This document shows, in pieces, positions 36,287-46,312 of a stretch of 64,000 nt of DNA. The notes under the pieces were generated by a model that did not search any database, was not told where the DNA came from, and worked only from the letters and a program-made list of their open reading frames with translations. The DNA lies in contig NZ_CP039712.1 in the NCBI RefSeq assembly GCF_005145005.1, forward strand, positions 1,023,001 to 1,087,000, written 5' to 3'. Made by a program: the position numbers and the translations under genes. Each line of letters begins with the position of its first letter. Position 1 is the first letter of the stretch. The stretch is from Vagococcus zengguangii (GTDB lineage Bacteria; Bacillota; Bacilli; Lactobacillales; Vagococcaceae).

Positions 36287-37184
36287 ACATTTAAGTAAAG
36301 AAATTGATCAACGTCTAATTATAGATGATATAAGTTTTGAATTAAAAAGGGGAGAAATTGTTGGCCTGATTGGACGTAATGGGGAAGGAAAAACAACCCT
36401 CTTTCGCTTATTAGCGAATCACTATAATAAAACAGCTGGTAATGTGTTTATCAATGAAGAGAACATTGACCGCCATCGCGATTTATATAGTCAGCTATTT
36501 TATATTGATAGTCAATATCATAGCTTAAACGGTATGTCGCCTTTACAAATTTCTAAAATGTATCAAGAACTTTATCCGATGTTTGAAGCTGATAGATTTA
36601 AGAACTTGGTTGTAAGAAATGAATTGCCGTTAACGAAAACTTACCGAACTTATTCAAAAGGGATGCAGGGATTACTACAAATTATTTTAGCTATTTGTAC
36701 GAATGCCAATTATATATTGCTTGACGAACCCTTAGACGGTTTAGACTTTTATGTCAAAAAACAAGCTCTGCAATTGTTATTATCAGAAGTTGCAGATCAT
36801 CAAAAAACGTTATTAATTAGTTCGCATAATTTAGAAGAATTAGAATATATAATCGATCGGGCGTTAATTATTAAAGCGGGTCGTTTAGTGAAAGATTACC
36901 ATCTTGATGAAGTAAAAGAAGCGGTGAAGAAAGTTCAGATGATTTTTCCGAATAACGAATTACCTAGTTTTGTGACCGAACACGCGATGATTATTGAGCG
37001 TAGAGGGAAAGTGAGTGTCGGTATTTTTGCTGAATTAACGGATGAGATTTTAAAAGAGATTTCTAAATATCAACCTATTTTATTCGAAGAGTTACCGATT
37101 AGTCTAGAAGATGTGGTCGCTTCTCAAGTTTTAGATGAAGCAGAATTAAATAAGTCACAGCAGGGAGGAACGTCAAATGAATAA
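36276..37184 (+). CDS. ABC transporter ATP-binding protein (YtrB-like)
   Basis: A 302-residue nucleotide-binding subunit. Seen: Walker A GLIGRNGEGKTT (about residues 30-41), a signature region in the unusual form YSKGMQGLLQI (about 128-138), Walker B YILLDEPLDGLD (about 148-159), and the switch histidine in LISSHNLEE. The C-terminal extension (about 215-300) is common in YtrB-like proteins. It is coupled to the GntR gene before it and overlaps the permease gene after it by 8 bases. Probably an exporter or peptide-stress sensor module. Confidence 0.9.
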   Translation: MKVEHLSKEIDQRLIIDDISFELKRGEIVGLIGRNGEGKTTLFRLLANHYNKTAGNVFINEENIDRHRDLYSQLFYIDSQYHSLNGMSPLQISKMYQELYPMFEADRFKNLVVRNELPLTKTYRTYSKGMQGLLQIILAICTNANYILLDEPLDGLDFYVKKQALQLLLSEVADHQKTLLISSHNLEELEYIIDRALIIKAGRLVKDYHLDEVKEAVKKVQMIFPNNELPSFVTEHAMIIERRGKVSVGIFAELTDEILKEISKYQPILFEELPISLEDVVASQVLDEAELNKSQQGGTSNE

Positions 37185-38379
37185 ATCGTTAATAAAGATT
37201 GTCTGGCAACGTCATAAATGGATACTAATTGCTGGATTAGTAGTGATTATAGGTAGTTATATGCAATCATTGACAACTCAGTATACTAGCTGGAAAAGTC
37301 AGCATGATTATTATTATTCAAAAGAATACAAAGAGATGTTTGAGGAAGAAGTAAAAAATAACTTAGCAGAAGGCTATGACGGGGCGATTTACTATGTGGG
37401 TGATGAGATGGAGGAACGCTACACCCAAGATTTTGATGTTTATCAAGCCAATGATTTAGAGACTATGCGCATATTTGAGGACGACCATAATGTTTACGGA
37501 ATTAGCTACTATAGCTATTTTTTCTATAGTTTACTATCGTTGGTGACAATATTCTTTGGATTAGCCGTGTTTCTATTTGACAATAATGGTAATTTTAATC
37601 AAACATTATTTTCTTCACGTTTTACTAGAAAACAAATTTTTTGGACCAAACTTAGCCTATTTAGCTTAGTGTTTTTTATCGCTCATATTATCGGAACGTT
37701 TATCTATCTAACAGGGATGTATAGCTTAATTCCAAATGATATGATGGGGGCAAGTATCACTGAACTATTGCCTAGTGTCATCGCAACTATTTTAGTGGGA
37801 GGCTGTTATTTCTTTGTTTCTGTTTTAGGCGGTGTGATAATGGGACAATGGCTATTTGCGGTCCCAACAGTGATGGTATTTCTATTGTCTACTGAGTACT
37901 TTGCTAGTACGATTAAAGAGTGGTTAATTGTGTTTAGTGGTCAGTACGATGCTTACTATAATGGTTATGATTATGATGAGTTATCTCAAAAGTATCATTT
38001 GTCTTCTTGGGTTACGAGCTATGGGAAAGGCGACGTGCCAATGTCCCAATGGTTAATGATGGGAGCGATTATGATAGTCTGTGTTGCAGCTAGCTATTGG
38101 TTATTTAAACGTTTATCAACTGATAATGTTCATCAATATATTGCCTTTGATTTCTTAAAGAAACCAGTTTTAATAACAGCGATGGTCTATATTTTCTTTA
38201 GTGTTTTTTCAATTCCTTTCTTTGCGACAGTCGTTTATGAGAAGTTAGGAGCTGTGATGGCGATGATGGGAATCATGTTGGTCACTATGGCGATGTTTTA
38301 TATCGTTTTCTACTTGTTGATATATCGTCAATTCCCTTTTAGTAAAAATGAAAAAATTTTTGAATTAAAAGTTAAATAA
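37177..38379 (+). CDS. ABC transporter permease, six-helix ABC-2 type
   Basis: A 400-residue membrane subunit with a first helix at about 12-30, a large extracellular loop rich in Tyr/Asp/Glu (about 31-105), and at least five further helices from about 108 to 390. It works with the ATPase of the same operon. It is the last gene before a terminator. Substrate unknown; YtrA-type operons often answer to cell-wall antibiotics. Confidence 0.85.
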   Translation: MNKSLIKIVWQRHKWILIAGLVVIIGSYMQSLTTQYTSWKSQHDYYYSKEYKEMFEEEVKNNLAEGYDGAIYYVGDEMEERYTQDFDVYQANDLETMRIFEDDHNVYGISYYSYFFYSLLSLVTIFFGLAVFLFDNNGNFNQTLFSSRFTRKQIFWTKLSLFSLVFFIAHIIGTFIYLTGMYSLIPNDMMGASITELLPSVIATILVGGCYFFVSVLGGVIMGQWLFAVPTVMVFLLSTEYFASTIKEWLIVFSGQYDAYYNGYDYDELSQKYHLSSWVTSYGKGDVPMSQWLMMGAIMIVCVAASYWLFKRLSTDNVHQYIAFDFLKKPVLITAMVYIFFSVFSIPFFATVVYEKLGAVMAMMGIMLVTMAMFYIVFYLLIYRQFPFSKNEKIFELKVK

Positions 38380-38393
38380 TGAGTTATTTATTG

Positions 38394-38421
38394 AGTACGG
38401 AGTAAATCTTCGTACTTTTTT
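38394..38421 (+). terminator. Intrinsic terminator of the GntR-ABC operon
   Basis: AGTACGGAG pairs with CTTCGTACT (one G-U) over a 5-base loop, followed by seven T. Confidence 0.88.
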
Positions 38422-38501
38422 TGAAAAAACAGTATAAAAAAAGTAGATTTTTTATATGAATATTGATATATTAAGTATAATTTAAAAAAGGAGGATTATG
38501 T

Positions 38502-40049
38502 ATGGGGTATTTACAAAGAGCTTGGGCAAGTGTAACAAGAAAAAAAGGCAAATCATTCATCTTGTTTGCGGTCATTTTTATTTTAGGAAATGTGATTGCG
38601 GGAGCAATTGCTATTCAACAAGCTACGAGTAATGTTGAAAAAAACATCAAAAAATCTTTGAGTGCTAGCGCAACACTCACAGTTGATTATGAAAAATTAG
38701 AAAAGGCTAGTGAAGATTTTGATTACGAGAGTTTAAAATCTCAAGACTTGAAGGTGATTAATCAAATTGGTGAATTACCACAAGTTGACTATATGGATTA
38801 TACGCTTCAAGATTACCAACAAGTGAAAAAAATCAAAACAATCAGCTCGGAAAATATGGGTGGAATGGATGGTTTAAACTATAAAGGTGGGAATCAACCA
38901 GGAATTAGTGATATTAAAAAAGGTTTAGTAGAGCTAAAGGATGGCCGTGTTTTTGATGAGAACGAAATTGAAAACGGTAAACAAGTCGGATTGATTTCAA
39001 AAGAACTAGCGAAAGCCAATAATTTAAAAGTAGGAGATAAATTTGTCATTGAACAATTACAAGATTTTTCATGGCTTGATGATGTCACGTCTTCAGATTC
39101 AGAAGATATGGAAGAAGATGGAACGGGTATGCCAACGATAACTAATGAAAACAGCGTTAATGTTAATTTTTTGATTGAAATTATTGGTTTATTTGATTTA
39201 GTTGATAAATCCAAAGATAAACCCAGAACGCAAAATCAAGAGGATCAATTTGCCTCTGAAATGCAGAAAACAGAACTTCAAAACACTGTTTATTTACCAA
39301 ATAATACGATGAAGAAAAATACGCGCCAAATTGCTGAAGCTGTGAAAAAACAAAATCCTAGTTTTTTCGAAAATATGTATGGTGATAGTTCATTCGATGA
39401 GATTGAAAAAGAATATTCATTTGGGCAACCTTTTTACATGTTGAAATCACCTGAAGAGGCTGAAAGTTTCAGAGAAGACGCGCAAGCGCTTTTAACAAAA
39501 TATGATAAGGTAGTCTTGTCGACAGATCAATATGATGATGTTGCAGGTCCATTGAATCAGATGTCTAAATTATCAACCATTGTGTTATGGGTAGCTATCG
39601 GTGCTTCTATTGTGATAGTTAGTTTAGTGGTGCTATTGTTCTTACGCGATCGCAAACATGAATTGGGTGTTTATTTATCAATGGGTGAAAAGCGTGGAAA
39701 AGTGATTGGTCAAATAGTTGTTGAGGTTTTAACGATCGCGATTATAGCCTTAAGTGCTTCAGTAGTAACAGGGAACTTTGTTGCGAGTTCAGTTTCGGAT
39801 TCAATGATTGCAGCAAATGTGAAAAAAGAAAATGAAAAAGCGCAAGATGGCTTTACGATGGACTATGAATATCAAGCGTTAGGTGCAACGGCGATTAGCC
39901 AAGAGGAAGTGTTAGACGCTTATCAAGTGAAGTTAACACCTAAATTTGTTGGCTTATTTTATGGCGTTGGTTTAGTGACGATTCTATTGTCTGTCTTGGT
40001 CCCACTACTGTATATTGTACGCTTAAATCCGAAGAAAATTTTAATGTAG
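38502..40049 (+). CDS. FtsX-like ABC transporter permease
   Basis: A 515-residue permease of the MacB/FtsX type. Seen: one N-terminal helix (about 18-38), a large extracellular MacB-PCD-like domain (about 40-355) rich in acidic residues and with a KDGRVFDENEIENGKQVGLISKELA segment, then three more helices (about 362-385, 408-428 and 485-508) in the FtsX arrangement. AAAGGAGGA precedes the ATG. Its ATPase follows after 12 bases and a PASTA protein overlaps that, suggesting export or mechanotransmission at the cell wall. Confidence 0.88.
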   Translation: MGYLQRAWASVTRKKGKSFILFAVIFILGNVIAGAIAIQQATSNVEKNIKKSLSASATLTVDYEKLEKASEDFDYESLKSQDLKVINQIGELPQVDYMDYTLQDYQQVKKIKTISSENMGGMDGLNYKGGNQPGISDIKKGLVELKDGRVFDENEIENGKQVGLISKELAKANNLKVGDKFVIEQLQDFSWLDDVTSSDSEDMEEDGTGMPTITNENSVNVNFLIEIIGLFDLVDKSKDKPRTQNQEDQFASEMQKTELQNTVYLPNNTMKKNTRQIAEAVKKQNPSFFENMYGDSSFDEIEKEYSFGQPFYMLKSPEEAESFREDAQALLTKYDKVVLSTDQYDDVAGPLNQMSKLSTIVLWVAIGASIVIVSLVVLLFLRDRKHELGVYLSMGEKRGKVIGQIVVEVLTIAIIALSASVVTGNFVASSVSDSMIAANVKKENEKAQDGFTMDYEYQALGATAISQEEVLDAYQVKLTPKFVGLFYGVGLVTILLSVLVPLLYIVRLNPKKILM

Positions 40050-40061
40050 GAGGGAAAAGGA

Positions 40062-40736
40062 ATGGCGATTTTAGAAGCGAAACATATTAATTATTTTTAT
40101 CAAGATGGCGACCAGTTACGTTATATTTTGAAAGATACGACGATTGGCTTTGAGAAAGGGACTTTCTATGCGATTGTGGGACAGTCTGGTTCTGGTAAGA
40201 CAACTTTTCTCTCGTTATTAAGTGCGTTAGAAGAACCTAAAGAAGGATCGGTCTATTTTGAAGGCAAGGATATTAAAGAAATTGGCTATGAAAATTATCG
40301 TCGTGACAATATAAGTATTATTTTTCAAAGTTATAATCTGATTCCTTATTTAACGGCGGTTGAAAATGTGTTAGTTAACATGTCAATTACTGATAATGAG
40401 ATGCCCGGAGATGAGCGTGAAATTGCCTATAATTTATTAGACTATATCGGATTAGATCGTGCTAAAGCAGATCGTCAGGTCAATCAATTATCTGGTGGGG
40501 AACAGCAACGTGTAGCAATTGCGCGTTCTTTATCTACGAATGTCGATGTTATTTTAGCCGATGAACCAACCGGAAATCTAGATGAAGGAAAAGAAGAAGA
40601 AATTATTGAGATTTTTAAAGAATTGGCTCATAAACATGGTAAGTGCGTAATTGTTGTGACTCACTCAAGCGAAATTGCTGAACAAGCGGACGCATCAATT
40701 ACGCTCCGTAAGGGAGGCTTAACATTCAATGAGTGA
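40062..40736 (+). CDS. ABC transporter ATP-binding protein (LolD/MacB type)
   Basis: A 224-residue ATPase of the FtsX-type permease. Seen: Walker [16 protein letters not shown] (about 37-51), Q-loop [11 protein letters not shown], signature [16 protein letters not shown] (about 143-158), Walker [15 protein letters not shown] and switch histidine VVTHSSEIA. Standard length. The AGGAGGG site lies before the ATG. Its stop overlaps the PASTA gene by 8 bases. Confidence 0.94.
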   Translation: MAILEAKHINYFYQDGDQLRYILKDTTIGFEKGTFYAIVGQSGSGKTTFLSLLSALEEPKEGSVYFEGKDIKEIGYENYRRDNISIIFQSYNLIPYLTAVENVLVNMSITDNEMPGDEREIAYNLLDYIGLDRAKADRQVNQLSGGEQQRVAIARSLSTNVDVILADEPTGNLDEGKEEEIIEIFKELAHKHGKCVIVVTHSSEIAEQADASITLRKGGLTFNE

Positions 40737-42222
40737 TTTTTTATCAAATTTTACTAACGATAATTACGAAAACAAACAAGCTGAAAAAAAGACTGAATCT
40801 AAGATTAATCCTGAGCAAACAAATGAAAAATCATCAAATGATGAGGAAGTTCTAGAAGAATCGCAAAAAAATCAAGCGAATGAGATGGAAACATTGCACC
40901 GAGAAGCAGATGATATCGAAGCAAAACAAAAGGAATTTTCTGAAAAACTGCCTCACTTTGATGAAGAAACCCAAACGATGACTGACCCGTCTTATGGCAA
41001 AAAACAATTACGTAAGAAGATTATTATTGGAACCTCGAGTTTGGTGGCAATTGGGTTAATCGTTTTTGGTTATCATCGAATGACAACCGTTAAAGTGCCT
41101 GATTTTGTTGGTAAACAAGTGAGTGACGTTCGTGAGTGGGGTGTTGATACAGGCGTAAAAATTACACCAGAACAAGTCTATGATTTTGATGAAGAAATTA
41201 ATTCTGTCATTAAACAAAATCAAACACCTGGTGAACGTATGAAGAAAAAACAAAAGTTAGTAGTTTATACAAGTTTAGGTCCTGATCCCGAACAGTTAAT
41301 TAAATTACCTAAGTTTGAAGAAATGACCTTAACTCAAGCTCAGGAATGGATTACAGAACAAAAGGCCGAGAACGTGACTATTACTGAAGAGTACAATGAT
41401 AAAATTGAAAAAAATAAATTAGTGAAGCAAGAATTTTCTCAAAAAGATTTTGATGCCTCTAAGTATAAACGTGAAGATCAGATGATTTTAACTTATTCAA
41501 AAGGTAAGGAAGTTTTTGAAAAAAATATTGCTATGCCAGACTTTGTTAAAACAGATAAAAGCAAACTTGATGAGTGGATAAAAGCTAATCAAATTAAGGC
41601 GGATATTAAATGGGTAGATGCAGACTTAGCTAAAGGTAAGGTAGTATCACAAAGTATCGAACCTAAAGTTAAGGTAGCTAAACGTGATAACATAGCGTTC
41701 ACTATTTCAAAAGGCAAGGCGATTATTGTCCCAAATTTTGTAGAGTACAACAAAAACAATATTGATGAAATTTCTGGTTTAACTGTACAGGTGAAAGAGC
41801 AGTTTTCAGATGCGGTGGCGTTTGGCGGGTTAATTTCGCAATCAGCTGAAGCAGGGAAAAAATATTACGAAGGCGATGAGATACCGCCTGTTACGGTTGT
41901 TTATTCAGCAGGCCAACCTTACTTGCGTTCTTATATAGGTGAATTGGAAGGCGATTTAGCTGAACGATTTTTCAATGATTATCGTTCAAAAGGGGCAGAT
42001 ATTACTTATACAACTTATCGCATGGCTTCTAGTGAACCAAAAGGAACTGTTGTAAAAATGAGTACGTATAATGAATTTGTTCCGACAACATATAGTGTTT
42101 CAATAGGAATAAGTGATGGTACCTTAACAGTTGAAGAACCGAAAGCTAATACAAAATTAACAGAAGAGGATACGCTATCGTCTGACACTTCAGTAGATGA
42201 AATTGAGAAAGAATCGGAATAA
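40729..42222 (+). CDS. Membrane protein with extracellular PASTA-like repeats
   Basis: A 497-residue single-pass protein. Seen: a charged cytoplasmic part (about 1-95), a membrane helix (about 98-115), then PASTA-like repeats opening with VKVPDFVGKQVSDVREW (about 121), IKLPKFEEMTLTQAQEW (about 189), IAMPDFVKTDKSKLDEW (about 265) and IIVPNFVEYNKNNIDEI (about 335), and an acidic tail. There is no kinase domain, unlike PrkC/StkP. PASTA repeats bind peptidoglycan or muropeptides. Translational coupling to an FtsX-type ABC transporter suggests that it senses the wall for the transporter; that is inference. Confidence 0.85.
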   Translation: MSDFLSNFTNDNYENKQAEKKTESKINPEQTNEKSSNDEEVLEESQKNQANEMETLHREADDIEAKQKEFSEKLPHFDEETQTMTDPSYGKKQLRKKIIIGTSSLVAIGLIVFGYHRMTTVKVPDFVGKQVSDVREWGVDTGVKITPEQVYDFDEEINSVIKQNQTPGERMKKKQKLVVYTSLGPDPEQLIKLPKFEEMTLTQAQEWITEQKAENVTITEEYNDKIEKNKLVKQEFSQKDFDASKYKREDQMILTYSKGKEVFEKNIAMPDFVKTDKSKLDEWIKANQIKADIKWVDADLAKGKVVSQSIEPKVKVAKRDNIAFTISKGKAIIVPNFVEYNKNNIDEISGLTVQVKEQFSDAVAFGGLISQSAEAGKKYYEGDEIPPVTVVYSAGQPYLRSYIGELEGDLAERFFNDYRSKGADITYTTYRMASSEPKGTVVKMSTYNEFVPTTYSVSIGISDGTLTVEEPKANTKLTEEDTLSSDTSVDEIEKESE

Positions 42223-42250
42223 GTGGTAGGTTCGATAAAAAAATATTACG

Positions 42251-42285
42251 AAAAGAGTAAATTATTAGATAATTTGCTCTTTTTT
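42251..42285 (+). terminator. Intrinsic terminator
   Basis: AAAAGAGTAAATTAT pairs with ATAATTTGCTCTTTT (15 bp, one G-U) around TAG, followed by more T. It closes the ABC-PASTA operon. Confidence 0.93.
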
Positions 42286-42316
42286 ATACTATATCTAAAA
42301 ATTCGGGATAATTCTT

Positions 42317-42344
42317 TTGTTATATCAAGGAATTGTGCTATAAT
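42317..42344 (+). promoter_or_regulatory. Promoter of the dnaG-rpoD operon
   Basis: TTGTTA (42317-42322), 16-base spacer, extended -10 TGCTATAAT (TATAAT at 42339-42344). A leader of about 95 bases follows before dnaG. Confidence 0.78.
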
Positions 42345-42444
42345 AGATTATGTAAATTTATGTTCGCAAAAGTTCGCGCTAGGTTAACTTAGGGCGATTT
42401 TTAATCGAATGAAATTTGAATAAGTGACAGAGGGTGAAAAGAAG

Positions 42445-44283
42445 TTGAGCAGAATACCACAAGAAGTACTTGATGAAATTAGACATCAGGTGAACATTGT
42501 CGATGTCGTTGGCCAATATGTTCAACTCAAGAAATCGGGTAAAAATTATTTTGGTTTATGCCCATTTCATGATGAAAAATCCCCTTCTTTTTCAGTAGCA
42601 GAAGATAAGCAAATTTTTCATTGCTTTGGTTGTGGTAAAGGGGGCAACGTATTTCAATTCGTTCAAGAAGTTGATGGTGTGTCCTTTGTAGAGTCAGTTG
42701 AAAAAGTAGCAGAAACCAGTCATGTGCAAATTAATTATCAATTTCAACCAGAGATGTCTGTTAATGAAACAGTCCAAAAACGCAAATTTGATACATTAAT
42801 CGAGATGCACGAAAAAGCTGCAACACTTTATCAACATGTCTTACTAAAAACCAAAGTGGGAGAACCAGCGTTAGATTATCTGTATCAACGTGGGTTAACT
42901 GATGAACAAATAGAGCATTTTGGCATTGGGTTTGCACCAACTGAGAATAGTTTGTTACGTCGTGTTTTTGAAAATGATGGCTATAGTGAAGAAATGCTTG
43001 CCGCCTCAGGATTAATGTCTCAACGAGATAATGGTGAATTTTTTGACCGCTTTTTCGGACGGATTATGTTTCCTATCAGAAACAATCAAGGGAAATTAGT
43101 TGCTTTTTCAGGAAGGTTATTTGACCAATATTTATTAGATCAAAAGAAAAGTCCTAAATATCTAAACAGTCCCGAAACCGAAATTTTCAATAAGCGTCAA
43201 GTGCTGTACAACTTTCATGAAGCTCGTAAAGTAGGTCGCAAGGAAAATGAATTGGTTCTTTTTGAAGGGTTTATGGATGTGATTGCTGCTTACAATGCAG
43301 GAATAAAAAATGGTGTTGCTTCAATGGGAACCAGCTTAACTAGTGAGCAAATTAATACGCTGCAACGTACAGTTAGTCAAGTACTAGTCTGTTATGACGG
43401 CGACAATGCAGGTAAAGAAGCCAGTTTCCGAGCGATGAATGTGATTAATGATCATTCAGCATTAGATATTAGTTTAGTCTTATTACCGGAGCGTATGGAC
43501 CCAGACGAATTTATTCAGAAGTATGGCCCAGAACGCTTTGTTAATTTATTAAAGAATCATCGTGAATCACCATTTACTTTTAAATTAGAGTACTATAAAC
43601 AAAATAAAAATTTAGATAACGAACTAGACCGTCTAGAGTATCTTGAGACCATGGTTCGTGAATTGTTGTCAGTTAATTCGGTTATTGAACGAGAAGTTTA
43701 TATTAAGCAATTGGCGGATGATTTTGATGTTTCAGTGGAAGCAATACAAGCTGAAATCCAAAAAGGCCTGACAAATCAAGCTCAGGTTCGACAAAATCGT
43801 CGTCGTGAGATAGCTCAGGCTGAACTTGTTGTGCCCCAAGTACAACAAGTACCCAAACTATCTTTAGCTGAAAAAACCGAACAGATGCTATTGTTTCGTA
43901 TTTTACATGAGACAGGTGTGGCATCTTCAATTAAGAATTTATCGGATTTTCAATTTATCCACACAGAGTATCAGCAGATTTTTGAAATTTATCAAGAATA
44001 TATGCTGTTACACGGAGAATTTTTGGAAGCTGATTTTTTAAACGCATTAACCGATGACACATTAAAAAATAAATTAATTCAAATTAGTTATTTAGAAATG
44101 TCAGAAGAAAGTAGTCAGCAAGAAATTAATGATTATGTTCGAACGATAAAAAAAGCTAGTTTGGAGCAATTGAAACAAGAAAAGTTGATGCAACAAAAAG
44201 AAGCATCACGCATGGGTAATAAGGAATTAGAACTTCAATTAACGATTGAGATTATTAATATCCAAAAGTTACTTAAGGATTAG
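42445..44283 (+). CDS. dnaG: DNA primase
   Basis: A 612-residue primase that makes RNA primers at the replication fork with the DnaB/DnaC-type helicase. Seen: the zinc finger with CPFHDEKSPSFSV and FHCFGCGKGG (about residues 40-65), the RNA polymerase/TOPRIM core with LFEGFMDVIAA and CYDGDNAGKEA (about 275-330), and a C-terminal helicase-interaction domain (about 455-612). The frame is open from GTG 42424, but TTG 42445 (MSRIPQEVLDEIRHQ) matches the usual start of the family and has GAGGGTG eight bases upstream. rpoD follows after 22 bases, as in the macromolecular synthesis operon. Confidence 0.96.
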   Translation: MSRIPQEVLDEIRHQVNIVDVVGQYVQLKKSGKNYFGLCPFHDEKSPSFSVAEDKQIFHCFGCGKGGNVFQFVQEVDGVSFVESVEKVAETSHVQINYQFQPEMSVNETVQKRKFDTLIEMHEKAATLYQHVLLKTKVGEPALDYLYQRGLTDEQIEHFGIGFAPTENSLLRRVFENDGYSEEMLAASGLMSQRDNGEFFDRFFGRIMFPIRNNQGKLVAFSGRLFDQYLLDQKKSPKYLNSPETEIFNKRQVLYNFHEARKVGRKENELVLFEGFMDVIAAYNAGIKNGVASMGTSLTSEQINTLQRTVSQVLVCYDGDNAGKEASFRAMNVINDHSALDISLVLLPERMDPDEFIQKYGPERFVNLLKNHRESPFTFKLEYYKQNKNLDNELDRLEYLETMVRELLSVNSVIEREVYIKQLADDFDVSVEAIQAEIQKGLTNQAQVRQNRRREIAQAELVVPQVQQVPKLSLAEKTEQMLLFRILHETGVASSIKNLSDFQFIHTEYQQIFEIYQEYMLLHGEFLEADFLNALTDDTLKNKLIQISYLEMSEESSQQEINDYVRTIKKASLEQLKQEKLMQQKEASRMGNKELELQLTIEIINIQKLLKD

Positions 44284-44305
44284 AATATATTAGGGGGCAT
44301 GGTCC

Positions 44306-45415
44306 ATGGCAAACCAAAATGAAACAAAAAAGGTAACGTATAACCAAGCAGTTACCGCGTTAATTAGCGAATACAAAGCAAAAGGGTCAATCTTATATGA
44401 TGAGTTGACTGATAAAATTGCGACGCCTTATGAATTAGGTGATAAAGGAATGGACAACTTAATTCAACGTGTGGAAGACCAAGGGATTAGCGTGGTTGAT
44501 GAGGATGGCGAACCAGCAAAAAGAAGTTTACAAAATGAAGATGAAATCGACCAAACAGAGGAAGATTTATCTGCCCCAGCTGGCGTTAAAATTAACGACC
44601 CTGTACGTATGTATTTAAAAGAAATTGGGCGTGTTGATTTGTTAACAGCGCAAGAAGAAATAGATTTAGCACTACGTATTGTCGATGGTGACCAAGAAGC
44701 GAAACAAAAATTAGCGGAAGCTAACTTACGTTTAGTTGTAAGTATCGCAAAACGTTACGTGGGTCGTGGTATGCAATTCTTAGACTTGATTCAAGAAGGA
44801 AACATGGGTCTAATGAAAGCTGTAGAAAAATTTGACCATACTAAAGGGTTTAAGTTCTCTACTTATGCAACATGGTGGATTCGTCAAGCGATAACACGTG
44901 CGATTGCCGACCAAGCAAGAACGATTCGTATTCCAGTTCATATGGTGGAAACTATCAACAAATTAATTCGTATTCAACGTCAATTATTACAAGACCTAGG
45001 ACGCGAACCTACACCGGAAGAAATCGGTGCTGAAATGGACTTACCAACTGAAAAAGTTCGTGAGATTCTTAAAATTTCTCAAGAACCTGTTTCATTAGAG
45101 ACACCAATTGGTGAGGAAGATGATTCACATTTAGGTGATTTCATCGAGGACCAAGATGCAACAAGTCCAGCTGAACATGCAGCGTATGAAATGTTAAAAG
45201 AACAATTAGAAAACGTCTTAGATCAATTAACAGATCGTGAAGAAAATGTTTTACGTTTACGTTTCGGTTTAGACGACGGCCGTACACGTACGCTTGAAGA
45301 AGTGGGGAAAGTCTTCGGCGTAACACGTGAACGTATTCGTCAGATTGAAGCCAAAGCGTTAAGAAAATTACGTCACCCTTCACGTTCAAAACAATTAAAA
45401 GACTTTTTAGAGTAG
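44306..45415 (+). CDS. rpoD: RNA polymerase primary sigma factor (sigma-70/sigma-A)
   Basis: A 369-residue housekeeping sigma factor. Seen: region 1.1 (about 1-80), region 1.2 with [16 protein letters not shown] (about 96-111), region 2 with [24 protein letters not shown] and the -10-reading [18 protein letters not shown] (about 145-210), region 3, and region 4 with [27 protein letters not shown] and [20 protein letters not shown]. Length typical for Firmicutes (365-375). It follows dnaG and ends with a terminator at 45426. Confidence 0.98.
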   Translation: MANQNETKKVTYNQAVTALISEYKAKGSILYDELTDKIATPYELGDKGMDNLIQRVEDQGISVVDEDGEPAKRSLQNEDEIDQTEEDLSAPAGVKINDPVRMYLKEIGRVDLLTAQEEIDLALRIVDGDQEAKQKLAEANLRLVVSIAKRYVGRGMQFLDLIQEGNMGLMKAVEKFDHTKGFKFSTYATWWIRQAITRAIADQARTIRIPVHMVETINKLIRIQRQLLQDLGREPTPEEIGAEMDLPTEKVREILKISQEPVSLETPIGEEDDSHLGDFIEDQDATSPAEHAAYEMLKEQLENVLDQLTDREENVLRLRFGLDDGRTRTLEEVGKVFGVTRERIRQIEAKALRKLRHPSRSKQLKDFLE

Positions 45416-45425
45416 ACATAATATT

Positions 45426-45458
45426 AAGGGTGTGACGACAATCGTTACACCCTTTTTT
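45426..45458 (+). terminator. Intrinsic terminator after rpoD
   Basis: AAGGGTGTGACG pairs with CGTTACACCCTT (12 bp, one G-U) over ACAAT, followed by TTTT. Confidence 0.93.
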
Positions 45459-45502
45459 AGTAGATAAGTACGATAATTTGTAAGAAAGAAGAAGTGAGAC
45501 AA

Positions 45503-46237
45503 ATGAAAGTAACTAACTTGTTTGTTAAAACTGACGGTAACATATGCGTGCCGTTAGTTGGTAGAACGCGCGATGACATTCTTCAACAGTTACCACAAAT
45601 TGTTGACGTGCGACCAGATTTAATTGAATGGCGTCTAGATTATTATGAAAACTATCAAGTGATTAAGGAAGTAGCGGAGCTCTTGTCAGATATCCGATTA
45701 CAATGGGGAAATCGTCCTCTTTTGTTCACGCTTCGTACTAAGAATGAGGGAGGGCAGGCTGAGATATCGCCAGAAGATTATCTGTCTATTCTTATTCAGT
45801 ATGTTACCCAGCTAGACCTCGACTTACTTGATATTGAAATGATGTCAGTAACAGATGCTAGCGAGCTAAAGGCAGTATTAAAAAATAAAAACACAACCCC
45901 TGTCATTAGTTACCACAATTTCTATGAAATATTGACTGAAGGGTCTACAATTAATTTGTTGAAACAAATGAAGACAGATTATCCAGACGCAATATACAAA
46001 TGTGCCCAAATGCCCAAAACATTTGAAGAGGTTCTAATGATCATGGCAGTAGGAAAAAAAATTGGAAGTAAGCAACCATTAATTATGGTTGCCATGGGAG
46101 AACTAGGTAAAATAACTCGCGTTTTAACGAAATCAATGCATAATCTCGTGACGTTTGCTTCAGTCACACAAAGTTCTGCTCCGGGACAGCTTGAAATTCA
46201 CATTTTACGTGACTTGATGGCTCAATTAAATCATTAA
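45503..46237 (+). CDS. aroD: Type I 3-dehydroquinate dehydratase
   Basis: A 244-residue shikimate pathway enzyme that dehydrates 3-dehydroquinate to 3-dehydroshikimate through a Schiff base. Seen: the TIM-barrel start VPLVGRTRDDIL, EWRLDYYE, LFTLRTKNEGG, general-base histidine in VISYHNF (about residue 138), Schiff-base lysine in AIYKCAQMP (about 166), and a C-terminal TFASVTQSSAPGQLE. The frame is open from GTG 45494; ATG 45503 lies after the GAAGTGAG site and fits better. It is a single gene here, not in an aro cluster. Confidence 0.92.
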   Translation: MKVTNLFVKTDGNICVPLVGRTRDDILQQLPQIVDVRPDLIEWRLDYYENYQVIKEVAELLSDIRLQWGNRPLLFTLRTKNEGGQAEISPEDYLSILIQYVTQLDLDLLDIEMMSVTDASELKAVLKNKNTTPVISYHNFYEILTEGSTINLLKQMKTDYPDAIYKCAQMPKTFEEVLMIMAVGKKIGSKQPLIMVAMGELGKITRVLTKSMHNLVTFASVTQSSAPGQLEIHILRDLMAQLNH

Positions 46238-46275
46238 AAAACCTAGACCTCGACGTTTTAGTTGATAGATTATGG

Positions 46276-46281
46276 TATAAT
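46276..46281 (+). promoter_or_regulatory. -10 element before trmK
   Basis: A perfect TATAAT at 46276-46281 in a short intergenic region, 32 bases before the trmK start; the -35 (near 46253) is poor. It argues against the earlier in-frame TTG at 46262 as a start, since that codon lies inside the promoter. Confidence 0.5.
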
Positions 46282-46312
46282 TAAACAATATTATTCAGAA
46301 AGTAGTGAAAGT

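Noticed and set aside
46262-46312. N-terminal extension of trmK from TTG 46262
   Set aside because: The codons overlap a perfect TATAAT box, and the family begins at the later ATG (MNEQKLSKRLE).
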